Shown here in pieces: positions 12,834-24,085 of a stretch of DNA of 64,000 nucleotides. The position numbers and the translations under genes were made by a program. Below the pieces are notes generated by a model, which was given only the letters and a program-made list of their open reading frames with translations, searched no databases and was not told the DNA's origin. Each line of letters opens with the position of its first letter. The stretch's first letter is position 1. The stretch is from Lutjanus erythropterus (lineage: Eukaryota > Chordata > Actinopteri > Lutjaniformes > Lutjanidae): assembly GCA_020091685.1 (NCBI GenBank), contig CM034597.1:4598532-4662531 (forward strand), read 5' to 3'.

Positions 12834-13325
12834 CAGAGGTGCAAAGTAACTAAGTACAAATACTTAATAACTGTACTGTACATAAGTACGTTTCAGGTAT
12901 CTGTACTTTTGAGTATTCCTTTTTCTGACAACTTTTTACTTTTACTCCCTTTCATTTTCATCGCAGGCTCATTACTTCAATGCACTTGAAGGGAATTAGA
13001 CAGAAAGACAGAAAAAGACGAGAAAGATATAACTAGACAAAAAAGGGTGTAAAAGATGAGAAACATAACAAGACACAAGCAACATTAAAGACACAAGACA
13101 AAAAGACGTAACAGACAAAAAACAATGTAACAAGACAAAAAAGACATAACTAGACCAAAAAAATGACAAAACAGACAGAAGACAAAAACACGTGACAACA
13201 CAAAAATGATGCAACAATACAAAAATGACATAAGACTTAAGACTTAAAAACTAACAAGATGATAAAGATTTAACAAAACTAAAAACTAAATAAAGGACAC
13301 AAGACGCAAGTATGTCCAAATATCT
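12834..13325 (+). mobile_element. Minisatellite-bearing MITE, copy 2
   Basis: Begins CAGAGGTGCAAAGTAACTAA. Next come AAATACTTAATAACTG, GTATCTGTACTTTTGAG, a GCACTTGAAGGGAATTAG block and about 300 bp of imperfect tandem units (acataacaagacaaaaa type). Its right end is degraded (TATCTGTACTTTTGCCTC near 13320). No protein. Confidence 0.65.
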
Positions 13326-13482
13326 GTACTTTTGCCTCTTACATCACCTTTATCCTAAACTCAAACTCTGGCCTAACCCTAAAACATATTTGAGTGTCAT
13401 CCTGAGCAGGTTCTGACTACATGCTGAAATATGGTCATTGAAATATTGTTAGTCAATTGTGTAATTTCAGCATAAAAACACC

Positions 13483-13878
13483 TCACTTCATCAGCAAGCC
13501 ACCATCCAGTTTACTGTATGTGGAGCTGTGTGGGTCTCTTTCTGGCTGCAGTGTTGGGTGATGGTCCAACAGACGGGTAACTGGGTTGTCCTTCACTGAG
13601 CTACAGCGTGACTGAGAAGTGTGACAAGGTGATGCACAGCAGCCGCTGTGAGGTCTGGCGGACGATGATGAAAGCTCCACGAGTGGTTTGTTGTGTGAGT
13701 GATGCTGAGGGCTGCAGCTCGGCTGTCTCTGCTCTCTGTAGATATCCTGCACTGTCCTTGTCCGAGCTAACACTCTGTAGCTGTATCTCAACACGTACGC
13801 AGGGATCTCCGTCTTGTACGCTGCCTTCTGGCCTCCAATAAGGACGAGGCAGAAAAAATTGTCCTCCAATATCATCAA
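13483..13878 (-). other. Unidentified exon-like ORF ending in a stop codon
   Basis: A minus-strand frame runs to a TGA at about 13483, and its last stretch is GC-richer than the flanks. The protein includes KTEIPAYVLRYSYRVLARTR, then a Ser/His/Cys/Pro-rich tail and ends LDGGLLMK. Upstream in the same strand a pyrimidine tract (TTTTTTCTGCCTCGTCC) precedes several AG dinucleotides around 13825-13835, so it could be a terminal exon entered near there rather than a complete ORF. I do not recognise the family. A second minus-strand frame over the same DNA (13601-13936) and a plus-strand frame (13608-13841) are also open, so the frame itself is uncertain. It lies between two same-orientation copies of a MITE (12834-13325 and 14165-15110). 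It could be a captured gene fragment, a nested gene's last exon, or chance. Confidence 0.25.
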
Positions 13879-14164
13879 AATATAAAATTTTACAGTGTAA
13901 GATAAAACGCCATGAACATTGAAGAAAACTGATCATATCTTATCCAAATTGTGCTGGTATGGTTGTGAAATAGCTGGTACACTGATGCACCGGTACTGCC
14001 CCCCTGTTTAGCAATTTGGGTTACTGGAAATTTGTCATGTTAAATTAATATAGATATCAAACCTTGGCCCCTTACTTGTATACAAGGTGTGAAAATGGAC
14101 ATTATGCAGCTGAAAACTGTACATGGCATTAATGAACTTGAAACAACGTGAACCAAACTGTTCC

Positions 14165-15110
14165 AGTGTGGAGAGCCAGAAATATGAAGTAATTAAGTAC
14201 AAATACTTTCCTGCTACCTACATCTGAACACAAATATCTGTACTTCATAAAGCTTACCTAGCTTCTACTTCTTAGCCTCATTACTTAAGCTTTAATGCAA
14301 GATCACAACGTGGAAAAAAGATCTAACAAGACGAAAACTGCTAAAAGACATAATAAACAATATATAACAAGACCCAAATAATATTAAATATGCAACCAGA
14401 CAACTGCGATGTAACAAGACGAGGCATAAAAGATGTAATGACAAAAATTATGAAACAAGACATAACAATATGAAAACAACCTAATAAGATGGAAGAAAAC
14501 AAAAATGACGTAAAAAGATAAACATGATATGTAAGATGAAAACACCCATAAAGATGTAACAAGATGGAAACAATGTAACAAAATGAAAGCGAGATGAGAG
14601 ATGTAATGTCTAAACAACATCTAAGACATAACAAGCAAAAAATGCTATTAAAGAAGTAACAAGATGAAAACAATGTAACAAGACAAAAATGACGTAACAA
14701 GACAAAAACAACATTTAAGACGTAACAAGAAAAAATGCCATCAAAGACGTAACAAGATAAAAACAACGTAATGAGACAAAAACGACATGAAAGACGTAAC
14801 AAGACAAAAATGATTTAACAAGACAAAAACATTAAAGACATAACAAGGCAATAACAACATAACAAAAATGATATAAAAGACTTAACAAAACGAAAGAAGA
14901 GGAGATACAGAAGGAGGCTTGACAGTGGAGAAAAGGTGAGCTTCTGTTCTGCTTTGCAAAGAAACAGCTGGTAGAAATGTCTCTTAGAGGACATTTTTTT
15001 TAACTTTTACTGCTGTAAAGAAGTTGAATCAGTACTTTTACTTTTACTTTTACGTAGAAGTATCTGTACTTCTACTTGAGTAAAGAATGTGTGTACTTTT
15101 GCCACCTCTG
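14165..15110 (+). mobile_element. Minisatellite-bearing MITE, copy 3
   Basis: Opens with TGAAGTAATTAAGTACAAAT, then an internal array from about 14320 to 14890 of units such as GACGTAACAAGACAAAAA and ACATTTAAGACGTAACAAG. It closes with TACTTGAGTAAAGAATGTGT and a clean terminus GTACTTTTGCCACCTCTG at 15110, the inverted counterpart of the CAGAGGTGG left end in other copies. The reversed array creates Phe/Leu/Cys-rich open frames that are not genes. Confidence 0.7.
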
Positions 15111-16261
15111 TGGAGAACTGGTTTGCTATTAATAGAACAGGCTGCTGTAGTTGATGGTCCCTGGAACTTTATTAGACCTCGTCTTGAGAAAGCATAAAGA
15201 GATTGTATTAATGAGTTTCAGTTATATTTTGTGCCTCTTTGTTTTTGTTTTATCATTGTGGTCAAAGTATTTTTTTGTTATTAAAAATGAATAATTAGTT
15301 AAAAAAAAAAAAAGCAAAAAGACATTCTCTTCCAAAATAGTCAATAGTCAAAGAATTTGCAAACTAAATCTGATATTCAAAATTGTTTCTTTGAGGAGAA
15401 TGGTGCTTTGGTAAAATCAGAAAAAGTCAAGCTAATATAAATGTGGCATAAAGAGCCCACAGTGCCTCCTCACCACATCCCTGCAGTGTGCACTAACTAT
15501 ATTAGACTGCTTAACGTCTTCAGCGGTGCAGCTTGCATAAAAAACGTTTTTGCTAACAGAGCAGTTAACCATTAACGGGGAATCAATCATCAAGCCGGTG
15601 TTGTGAGCCAACCAGCACGCCTGTCACAACCTCAAACGCTGAAAAGGAGTTAAAATGGTGTAAAACGAGAGTGGGAAACCTGTGGGCTGGAATGACTCTG
15701 CAGTGGAGCAGAACAGTCTGAAAGGTCTCTCGTTTCTCAGACTGTGTGAAGGTGGTGCTTACTGTTACAGCATTACAATGACAGTACAGAGCTGTGGAAG
15801 TGACCTGTGGCCCCGCAGTGCTGCGAGTAAGAAGGAGGCCAGGAGGGTTAGGGCGCCCGACCTGACCCCGGCTCAGGGGCCCTCGGAGTGTTCGGCTCAT
15901 TTGTTGGCTTTACACACCTGTTTCCGGAGGAGGACGTGACCCGACGGCCATAACTGCCACTTTCACTGTGAGTCAGATGCTGCTGTGCATGCTCTCACGT
16001 ACCGCAACCTTTTGTCACTGAGCTGCAGCTGAGGCAAATGTGTCTGTGAGGTTACTCTCTGGAATTTACTGTACAAAATAACCAGGAAAACATGGATTTA
16101 TATATTAGCTTCATTGAATTGATGCAGTCTGCATTAAGTGTGGCAGTCATCTGTAGTTCCCACAAAGATTTGACATTGTCAGAATATAAACTTTAAGCAG
16201 TTCTTCAAATATGATTTAAGCATTCGGGGCAATAATAAAAAAAAATCTTCAAAAACTGCTT

Positions 16262-17010
16262 CACCAGGCTTGTAGAGTAATGGATTACATGTAACAGGAT
16301 TATATAATTTGGATAGAAAAAGGTAACCGTACTCCATGACAGTTACAAATAAAAAGATACGTAATAATAATAAGTAATCAGATTACAGTTACATTTAGTA
16401 AAAATTGAGATTATTAGTAGGGTTGAAAAAACAATATCCTACCATGCACAGTTCACACACAGCTGACAATTCATTATCAGGACCTCTAGTGAAAAAATGT
16501 TTCACTGGGTGGAAATTTTTCTTTAAATCAATCAATCAATGAATAAATTGCAAACAACAAAGGAAGGAACAGCTGGACAAACTAATAAACCTAACAACAA
16601 ACATAAAACACTGAGAGCTGTCTGATCTATTATTAACTGACTACTGAATTATTCTATCTTGATAATGGATTAATCACTTTGAGTCATTCTTTATGAAAAA
16701 TGTCAGCTTCTTAAATGTGAATATTTTCTGGTTTCTTTCCTCCTCTCTGACATGAATATTTTTGAGTTGTGGAGAAAACAAGAAATTTGAGGACGTCATC
16801 TTGAGCTTTGATCAACATTTTTCACAATTTTCTGACATTTTATGGACCAAATAACTAATCAATTAATTGAGAAAATACTGGGCCGATTAATCAATGATGA
16901 CATAATAATTTGTTGCAGCCCTTAAACACTATTAGGCAAAACAGTTTCACCATAATTTCTACTGAAGTAATCCAAAAGTAACGGAAAGTAATAAAGTTAC
17001 ATTACTTTAA
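16262..17010. mobile_element. Non-autonomous element of the GGAGTAACAGATTACATG family (copy 2)
   Basis: The left block TAATGGATTACATGTAACAG and AAAAGGTAACCGTACTCC match copy 1. The shared block AAGGAACAGCTGGACAAACT lies near 16562, and the right end AAGTAACGGAAAGTAATAAA GTTACATTACTTTAATAT is near 16975-17010. The longer interior, absent from copy 1, includes a GCCGATTAATCAATGATGAC stretch. No coding capacity. Confidence 0.55.
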
Positions 17011-17074
17011 TATCATAGCCTGGATATAGGTGTTAAGGTGTGAAGGATGCTTGCAGAGTCAGCAACAACTACAG

Positions 17075-17641
17075 ATACTTGTGTAAAAATGTCAATGGTA
17101 GAAGTAGTACTGATTCAACTTCTTTACTGCAGTAATAGTGAAAAAGTACAGGCTCTGAAATGTACTCCAAGTATAAAAGTAAAAAGTCGTCCTCTCTTTT
17201 GTCATTTTTGTCTCTAGTCTTTTACATTGTTTTCGTCTCGTTACATCTTTTAACAATGCTTTCATCTTGTGAAGTCATCTGTCGTTTTTGTCTTGTTAAA
17301 TATTTCATGTCATTTCGGTCTTGTTACCTCTGTCGTGCGTGATATGCATTGATGGATACAGCAAGAAATAATCTTCTATGTGTTATTATTCCATCCATGT
17401 GATTCAAATCAGTCTTAGTGTTGTGAATGTAGCGTGCAATATCGCAAAATAAAAATAATCAATGGTTCCCTTCAAATGCATTAAAACTGAAATAATGAGC
17501 CTGTTATGAAAATGAAGGCATAGGAAGTTCAGAAATTTGTGTAGTGAGTAGGGATGTAAAAGTAAAAAGTAAAAGTACAGATACCTGAAGACTCTACTAA
17601 CTACAGTAGCAGTATTTGTACTTGATTACTTCCCACGTCTG
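17075..17641 (-). mobile_element. Minisatellite-bearing MITE, copy 4
   Basis: Reverse orientation. It starts around ACAGATACTTGTGTAAAAAT and ACTGATTCAACTTCTTTACT. A short inner array follows (TTTTTGTCTTGTTAAA type), then AAATCAGTCTTAGTGTTGTG. It ends GATTACTTCCCACGTCTG. Its array is much shorter than in the copies at 14165 and 49893. Confidence 0.65.
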
Positions 17642-20600
17642 GGAGCTTGTGTGTGTTTACATGACATTGTGTGAACTTATCTTATCTTCCTCATTTATTC
17701 TCAAAAACAAGCTTGAGAAGCTTCCTTAAATCTCGATCTGATGTGTTTTTGTCCAACATATCCCTCACATTTAAGCCCGTCATCATGTTACCTGACTGCT
17801 TTGCTTGTGTTGGTGATTAGATTTCAGTGGCTCCCTGTAGTTAGCGCTGTTCTGTTGGCTCTCTCCTCTCTGTGTGGAATACCTCTCAGACAAGCAGCAG
17901 ACAGCGCTGAATGCCACAGATAAATGTGACCAAATCCAATGCAGTGTTTTTAAGCTCTCCCCCGCCTTACGCTTTTGTTTTGCTGCCTAAGTACAGGCTA
18001 TTATGTTACATATGGGATTACATAAATGGTGAGCGTGATACACCGGGGCCTCATGTTCACACACTGACAATATATTATGAAACTTTAGACGGAGCAGCCC
18101 TCAAATCCCTCCTGGAATCTGTGCTTCTCTCACGACCCGGGCCACAGAGGTGAATGGACACACAGGTCAGTAAAGGGAGCTACCTTGGTGTTTCTCAGTG
18201 CCAGGAGGGTGTTTTCCTCGCCAGCTCTCGTGTTTGAATGTGGGAGTTTCTGTTTCTGTGTGGGTCGAGCTGAAAATGGCAAAGTGCTGCACATTCCTAA
18301 GTAAAAAGCGACGGGCAATGCCGGCGTCGGTTTCTGTTCTGCGGGGTGACGACCGTATTGAATGAGAAACGCTGGCACTAACAAGCTGTCTCACAAGTAT
18401 CCTGGGAACAAATTCAGAAACTTTTTCCTCACAGTGTAAGTGGTGAAGAACTATAGCGGAGTAAAATTCAGATTTCTCAGTTATCTCTAACTAAAGTGAT
18501 GTTCTGCAGTGTAGAATTAAAGGGGGTTACAGTTGGACTCCTGGCACTTTCTGTGTAACAAGACGTGCTGAGTGTGAGCTCCCTCAGCAGCCTTCATTAT
18601 CAGTGCTGCATAAAGAGAAAAAGTGAGCGGCCCAGTAAGAGACCACGGAGCATGGGGAACTTATGTCCACGCTCAGGGGAATTGTCTTTATGGGTCAAAA
18701 TCTGACTTGCAAAATTTACATTTCTACATACAGACCAGAAAACCAGCCAGTTGCAGAAGAACAACATTGGTGGTTCCAGAAGCTTGGCGACCGCTGACTG
18801 CTTAAAATACTTGTTTTTAGCTCTTACAGAGACGTTTATTGTCTTCTGTCCCACTCATTATTACCTAACCCAGTATAAAAATATAAACGATGCACCACGC
18901 ATCTGGATTCAACATTGATTTGTCTGTATGTGTGTCAATCAATCAATGTGTCGTTGTCAAGACTGCTGCCAGCCCCTATGAGTCATAGGAAAGCATCACA
19001 GCTCTTTATGACAGATCCTGTCAGTATGCTAACAGTTAGCTGTCATGTCAGAGAAAGTCTGTCTTCTCTAAAGAGCTCCAGGAGGCCCATTCCTTCATGT
19101 CCAACAAAAGTGTTGCGTTCGCTAGCTGCGCTAAGGGCTGAAATAATTGTCCTTCATACTGATAAAAATGTATGTGCTGCATGTTTAAGTGCATACACGT
19201 TCACCTGCATGACCATGCTGTACATTTAAAGTCTGTGTGTTTTCTTCCAAACACATTATACATGTTAGAACTACAGTTTTTGAAAGTATCAAAACATATA
19301 TCAAAGGGCATTCATTTGAAGAAGTTTAAGTTGGGAGACAAACACCAAAATCCTGGATATTAGTTATTAGTAAGGATTATCTTTAAAGATTGTGTAAAGG
19401 AAAAAAGGAGTTTATCCTCTGCACATCATACTTGTTAGAACGTAATTACTGAAAACATGTGACAAGACTGTATCAACTATGTAGTACTGAATTGTGGAGT
19501 TCGACCAGACATGACTGTGTTGCTTTACAGCTGTGCTTCAGCAGTCAGAGCTGATCTCTACCATTTTGCACGATGCTTCCACCAGCAGCGCCTCGGTGCA
19601 TTTCAGAAGTGGCTGTCTGCTTCAAATATGCGTCGAGCCTGTTTTTGACAGATGCTGCGTCTATTAGCACAGAGCAGATCCAGCAGGCAGGAAGTCAGAC
19701 ACAGAAAAAGCGGAGAGAATCTGGTCGATTTTCAAAATAAAAGACCCTGTGAAGACTTGCGAACATAAGGACAGACAGAAAAGAAACTATTACACAACCT
19801 ACTCGTCCTTGGCAGGAGCACAGACAGCCAGGAAAGAGGACCAAATCAACAAAATCTGAGCCAGTCAAAATAATCAGGCAGGCAAATTCTCTGCTGCTGA
19901 AACGCTTCTGAAGTGTTCCTGGTGGGGGCTGCAGGACATCAAAACCATGGTGCAGACGTGCAGTGCTTAGTGGAATCAACCAGTTAGACCTTTGAAGCAG
20001 TTAGAACTGTTGTTCATAATTTCAGGATGTGTTCAGGATTCTCTGGGTGGACCTGAAACGTGGCTCAGTGATGCACCGCAGCCATGGTCCACTACTTAAC
20101 ACAATCTAAGCCCTGTGAACAACATATGAACGACACGCCTCACGCTCCCTAACAGTCAGTTACAAATGTACCTTCAGCGACTCTCTCAGTCCAAATCAGC
20201 CCAGCAGTTCACTTCAGCTCACTTCAGTTCCCACAACCTGACACAGAAGAAAACAACACCATCCTGTCACCGTCCTCTGGTTTTGGTGGCTCAAACATGT
20301 CTGGACATGTCCAATAAACCTGCTACACTAGACAGAGTTGATTTTATATATGTATTGCTGCTTTACGAGATCTTTAACATTCAACAATTACTTTTATGAT
20401 CAGTCCACCACTAATATAAGGACAGAGAGAGTAATCTTACATGGCAGATCCATCCTCAGCTTTGAGTTCACTCCATACATTGTTCTTTATAACACTGTGA
20501 GTATGTGGACAATCAATCAGCTTTACTGTAGTACTCACTGTTTAAAACAACGAACAAACTCAGTATGAAGCTTCAGTTACATAAGGCATAGATCAATCAT

Positions 20601-22010
20601 AATCCTTCTGATGTTGTGATCAGTCTCACTGGTCGGATATTCCTTTCCCTTAGTCATCATGTCATGTTCGAGATTTTGTGAATATTTCTGAGTGAGACTG
20701 ATTGTGGCGCAGCTGAAATGACTAATATTTAAATCTACATGATGAAATATAGCCATTGAGCAAGATTTTTATATGTAATACAGACACCTAGAATTTCAAC
20801 CTCAAATGATTAACATCATTCAGCTATTACTGGGTCAGACTATGAGGCTGCAATCATAAGTCTATAATATGTCTCTAACTATGGATTAGTTTGTTCTATA
20901 TTTTCATCTCTACCATCAGTGTTCTTCCTGCCAGCCTACAACTGAATTAATGTGTTCAAAACTGTACGTTAACATACAGAAGGATTACAGCATTGTGTCA
21001 TCCATTAAGGAAATCCACGTCTGGTGAATGATAAATGAGCATTACGCTGAATAAAATGTGATAGTGTTATTGACGTATTCACTCTTTTCTCCACTTCAGC
21101 TCAGGGTCTCTGTCACTGCTGCTGCTGTTTTGTAGATAAATGGACACAGTCTGCATTGGCATGCATCAATATTTCTAGCTTCTCTGGATTAAACAGGAGG
21201 CTCTACTCTATTTACCCGTTGCCATGGTGAATCGTAGAATTGGAGCTCCATCTATGATCTCTTTTTTTCATTCACGACGCACATGCTTAACTCAGGGTGA
21301 ACACAGAGTTCAGGGTTAGAGTCAGCCTGTGTTAAACATACTGGAACAGGCCCTGGAGCCACAGCCGACTTACAAATGTTTTCGCAGGTTGAGTAGTGCT
21401 TCTCATAATGAGGATTGATCTGCATGTGTTTAACTGCTGGTGCCCGATTTTAACCCGTCTGACTTGCATTTTTACAATCCAAACTTAAGGGCCAGAGAAA
21501 CTCCACAACATGCATGCAGTTCTGTTTATACTACTGACAATCTGCTCAGTATCTACTGCTATGTAGAACTGGGTAGGGATGGTAGGGACGTATCCCCACC
21601 GTATCCAGGGAATTACTGAATTGCCACTAACAATAATAAAAAATTAAAATATTACCACTGTTTTCTGTCAGTGTCTAGTCAGTGTTAGTTAGTGAGATTC
21701 TGTATTGTGGCAAAGCACCTGTTCTAATTTTAATGCAAAACAATGCATTTTTAAATTTTGAAATATCATGTGCTCCCCCTCATTATGCCTAACAGTAGCA
21801 GGGCTGCCAACTTTTCCAAAAACCTTGGAGTGAGATTTGGTGGAGCCAACCAAATGCGTGTCTCTCGGCCAATGCGTGAGAGTTGGCAGCTCGGACACCT
21901 CTCTTGCCGCTCAGTCCACGATGATGCAATGAACTGGTCGTGAACTGTCTCGGTATCGTGGGCGCAAGCCCATTGTGGGCATGATGGCTTGAGCCAAAGA
22001 CAGTTTAGTG

Positions 22011-22113
22011 CAGGGGTGTCAAACTCATTTTGGTTCAGGCTTGGCTCAGATACATACACATACAATTTGATCTCAAGGGGGCCAGACCAGTAAAATTAAA
22101 GCATAATCTATCG
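22011..22113. mobile_element. hAT-type element, end fragment
   Basis: CAGGGGTGTCAAACTCATTT followed by GGCCAGACCAGTAAAATTAA is the end of a hAT-family non-autonomous repeat that is abundant in fish. Only about 100 bp remain and the other terminus is absent. Confidence 0.6.
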
Positions 22114-22239
22114 ATTATTCTGGCAATTAATCGAGTAATCAGATAAGAAATATTGCGTGTTCTGCATTTTTTTCTATTATATTACTTTTGCTTTATTTAA
22201 GAACAATGGTAATATACAAAAGAGAGAAAAGATAAGACG

Positions 22240-22685
22240 GGTCTATTAAATGAACTTTTACTTTTACTTTTACTTTTTTTTCAAGTACAAAGGTAAAAGT
22301 AAAGGTAGTAATGTCTGCAGAAACCACAAACAGAAGAGTGAACTCACTCTTTTAACTGAAACAGTCACCAGAATGTTTTGTTCACATGTTAAAATCACAA
22401 CATTTTTCTTCTGGAGCAGGACAGACGCTCCCAGACCCCCAGAGGACAGAAGACTGGTTTACCTACATGCCACCTTGTTCTCCTCTTATGAGTTTGCACG
22501 TCTGTATTTAGTAATCAAAAAATACCAATAAGAATACCATTAAAGTACAACAAAAGCAAAAAGTTGATTTTTCAAAAATGGAAACAATAACATGCAAGTT
22601 TTTTAAATTGTAATTAGGTATTTTTACATTGTGGTATTAGTGCTTTTACCTAAGTAAAGAATGTGAGTATTTTTTCCATCACAGC
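22240..22685. mobile_element. MITE with TTTTAC-rich left end, related to the minisatellite-bearing family
   Basis: The left part is (CTTTTA)n followed by CAAGTACAAAGGTAAAAGTA. The right part, ACCTAAGTAAAGAATGTGAG then TATTTTTTCCATCA, resembles the right terminus of the copies at 14165 and 49893. The internal minisatellite is missing. Assignment to the same family is tentative. Confidence 0.4.
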
Positions 22686-22817
22686 AGGTCAGTGATCAGT
22701 GTTTCAGTGACTCTCTGTGGTTCAGTGAATAGTGTTTTATTTATGGCGGCCCGCCACATTAAAAACATCGACACCCCAACATGATTTTCTATTTTTGGAG
22801 CTGCGCACCTTTTTCCA

Positions 22818-22935
22818 TCGTGTCTAAAAGGTAACTTTAGTTGCACAACTCTCACAAGAATTGTGTTGGTTATTTCTACTAAAATATCAAACTTGCGCGA
22901 TCTTTAGCGGGTCTAGGGTTCCCTTCTAGACACGA
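22818..22935. mobile_element. Short MITE with inverted ends (copy 2)
   Basis: Ends TCGTGTCTAAAAGGTAACT and, reverse-complemented, TCGTGTCTAGAAGGGAACCC are inverted over about 20 bp. It shares the internal ACTCTCACAAGA and CTTGCGCGATCT blocks with the element at 1320-1461, reinforcing that this is one family. Confidence 0.6.
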
Positions 22936-23695
22936 CCCTCTCTGTCTCTGTCAAACTTTACGCCATATACTTTGCACGAGCTCAACCCCCTCACAGTCTC
23001 TGCAAGCGTAACTAATTGATCACGAGTGGCTTCTCTCAGGCTCAACAGATAGATCACAGATAAACTCAGCTCTCAGGTATATTCATAACCGTTTTTAACC
23101 TTAAACATATAAAAAGGCTCTTGATGTGCATTTCAGCGTGAGAAATTGGAGGTGTGGCGTGAGAGCATGTGAAACCAATCAAATGCGTGAGTCTCAAGGC
23201 CAATGCGTGAGAGTTGGCAGCTCTGCAGTAGTCTAACATAACCAGACCTGTCTCCACAGCACTCAGCGCTGGAGAAAGGTCTGTCTTGGGACAGTGCTGC
23301 TTTGGTGGAACATTTGCACGTAGGAAGGTGAGCACTGGCATTAAAATGACTATATCACCGCAAAAGAAAAGGTAACAGCTGCTAGCTTGTTAATTTGCAG
23401 TTTTCAGCATGTAGGTTGCAACTAGGAGGTTGTTCTTGTTCCCCGGTGACTTTGAAAACCTAGATAGCAGACGCCACTATGCCGCTTGAAGCGACCAGTA
23501 CCAGGACTTATACCCACAGTGAGCATCCAATGAGTCAGACTAGCATCACAATGATTTGGTCCACTGCCTACTTTGAGCCACGGGTCTGTTTTTACCACCA
23601 AAATATTTAAGGCTATATAAATTAAGCTACAAATTTAGCGAGTTATTCAGACCATCGGGGAAGTGAAAAATATGCGTTTCCATGTGTAAAATCAC

Positions 23696-24085
23696 CAGGT
23701 TTGGGAGTAATGGACTATATGTAACAAGACTGTAATTACGATATAAGACAAAAGTAACTGTATTCCATTACAGTTACAAAAGCAGTTTTACAGTTATATT
23801 TCAGAAAAATGGGGATTAAGGGGATGACTAGGTGCAGGACAACAGTCTCAACACCACTCTGGACTTGAGTGAAACCAGCTAATTTGACAGTTGCCAAGTC
23901 ATCCTTATCTTCTGACAAAAAGCTTTCATTAGTTGAAAATTTTGCCATTATTTTGTCTCAACATCTAATTTAGAGAAACATTTACAGGTAAGACCAACTA
24001 CTAATATTAGTTACACAGACAAACCACTAATGTTAGAGGTAATCCAAAAGTAACAAAGTAATCAACTTACATTACTTTACAAAAA
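23696..24085. mobile_element. Non-autonomous element of the GGAGTAACAGATTACATG family (copy 3)
   Basis: Begins ACCAGGTTTGGGAGTAATGG, continues ACTATATGTAACAAGACTGT and ATTCCATTACAGTTACAAAA. It ends GGTAATCCAAAAGTAACAAA followed by TTACATTACTTTAC. The interior differs from the other copies. No gene. Confidence 0.55.

Larger units (their letters stand above)
21799..23225. mobile_element. Composite region bounded by GGGCTGCCAACT inverted ends
   Basis: The left end CAGGGCTGCCAACTTTTCC and the right end AGAGTTGGCAGCTCTG are inverted. The six bases CAGTAG lie directly outside both (21793-21798 and 23226-23231), as a target duplication would. The first 95 bp (to 21893) by themselves already look like a complete mini-element ending GAGTTGGCAGCTCGG. 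The last 90 bp (23135-23225) repeat that segment in direct orientation. Between them lie a hAT-type fragment (22011-22113), a TTTTAC-rich MITE (22240-22685) and a 118-bp MITE (22818-22935). One interpretation is an element that received nested insertions; two separate mini-elements are the alternative. Confidence 0.45.

Noticed and set aside
14341-14802. 153-residue minus-strand ORF rich in Phe, Leu, Cys and Ser
   Set aside because: It is the reverse reading of the aacaagacaaaaa tandem array, which lacks stop codons by composition.
15583-15939. Overlapping ORFs on both strands near 15.6-15.9 kb, considered as an exon
   Set aside because: No recognisable domain, no clear acceptor/donor pair, and equal openness of both strands.
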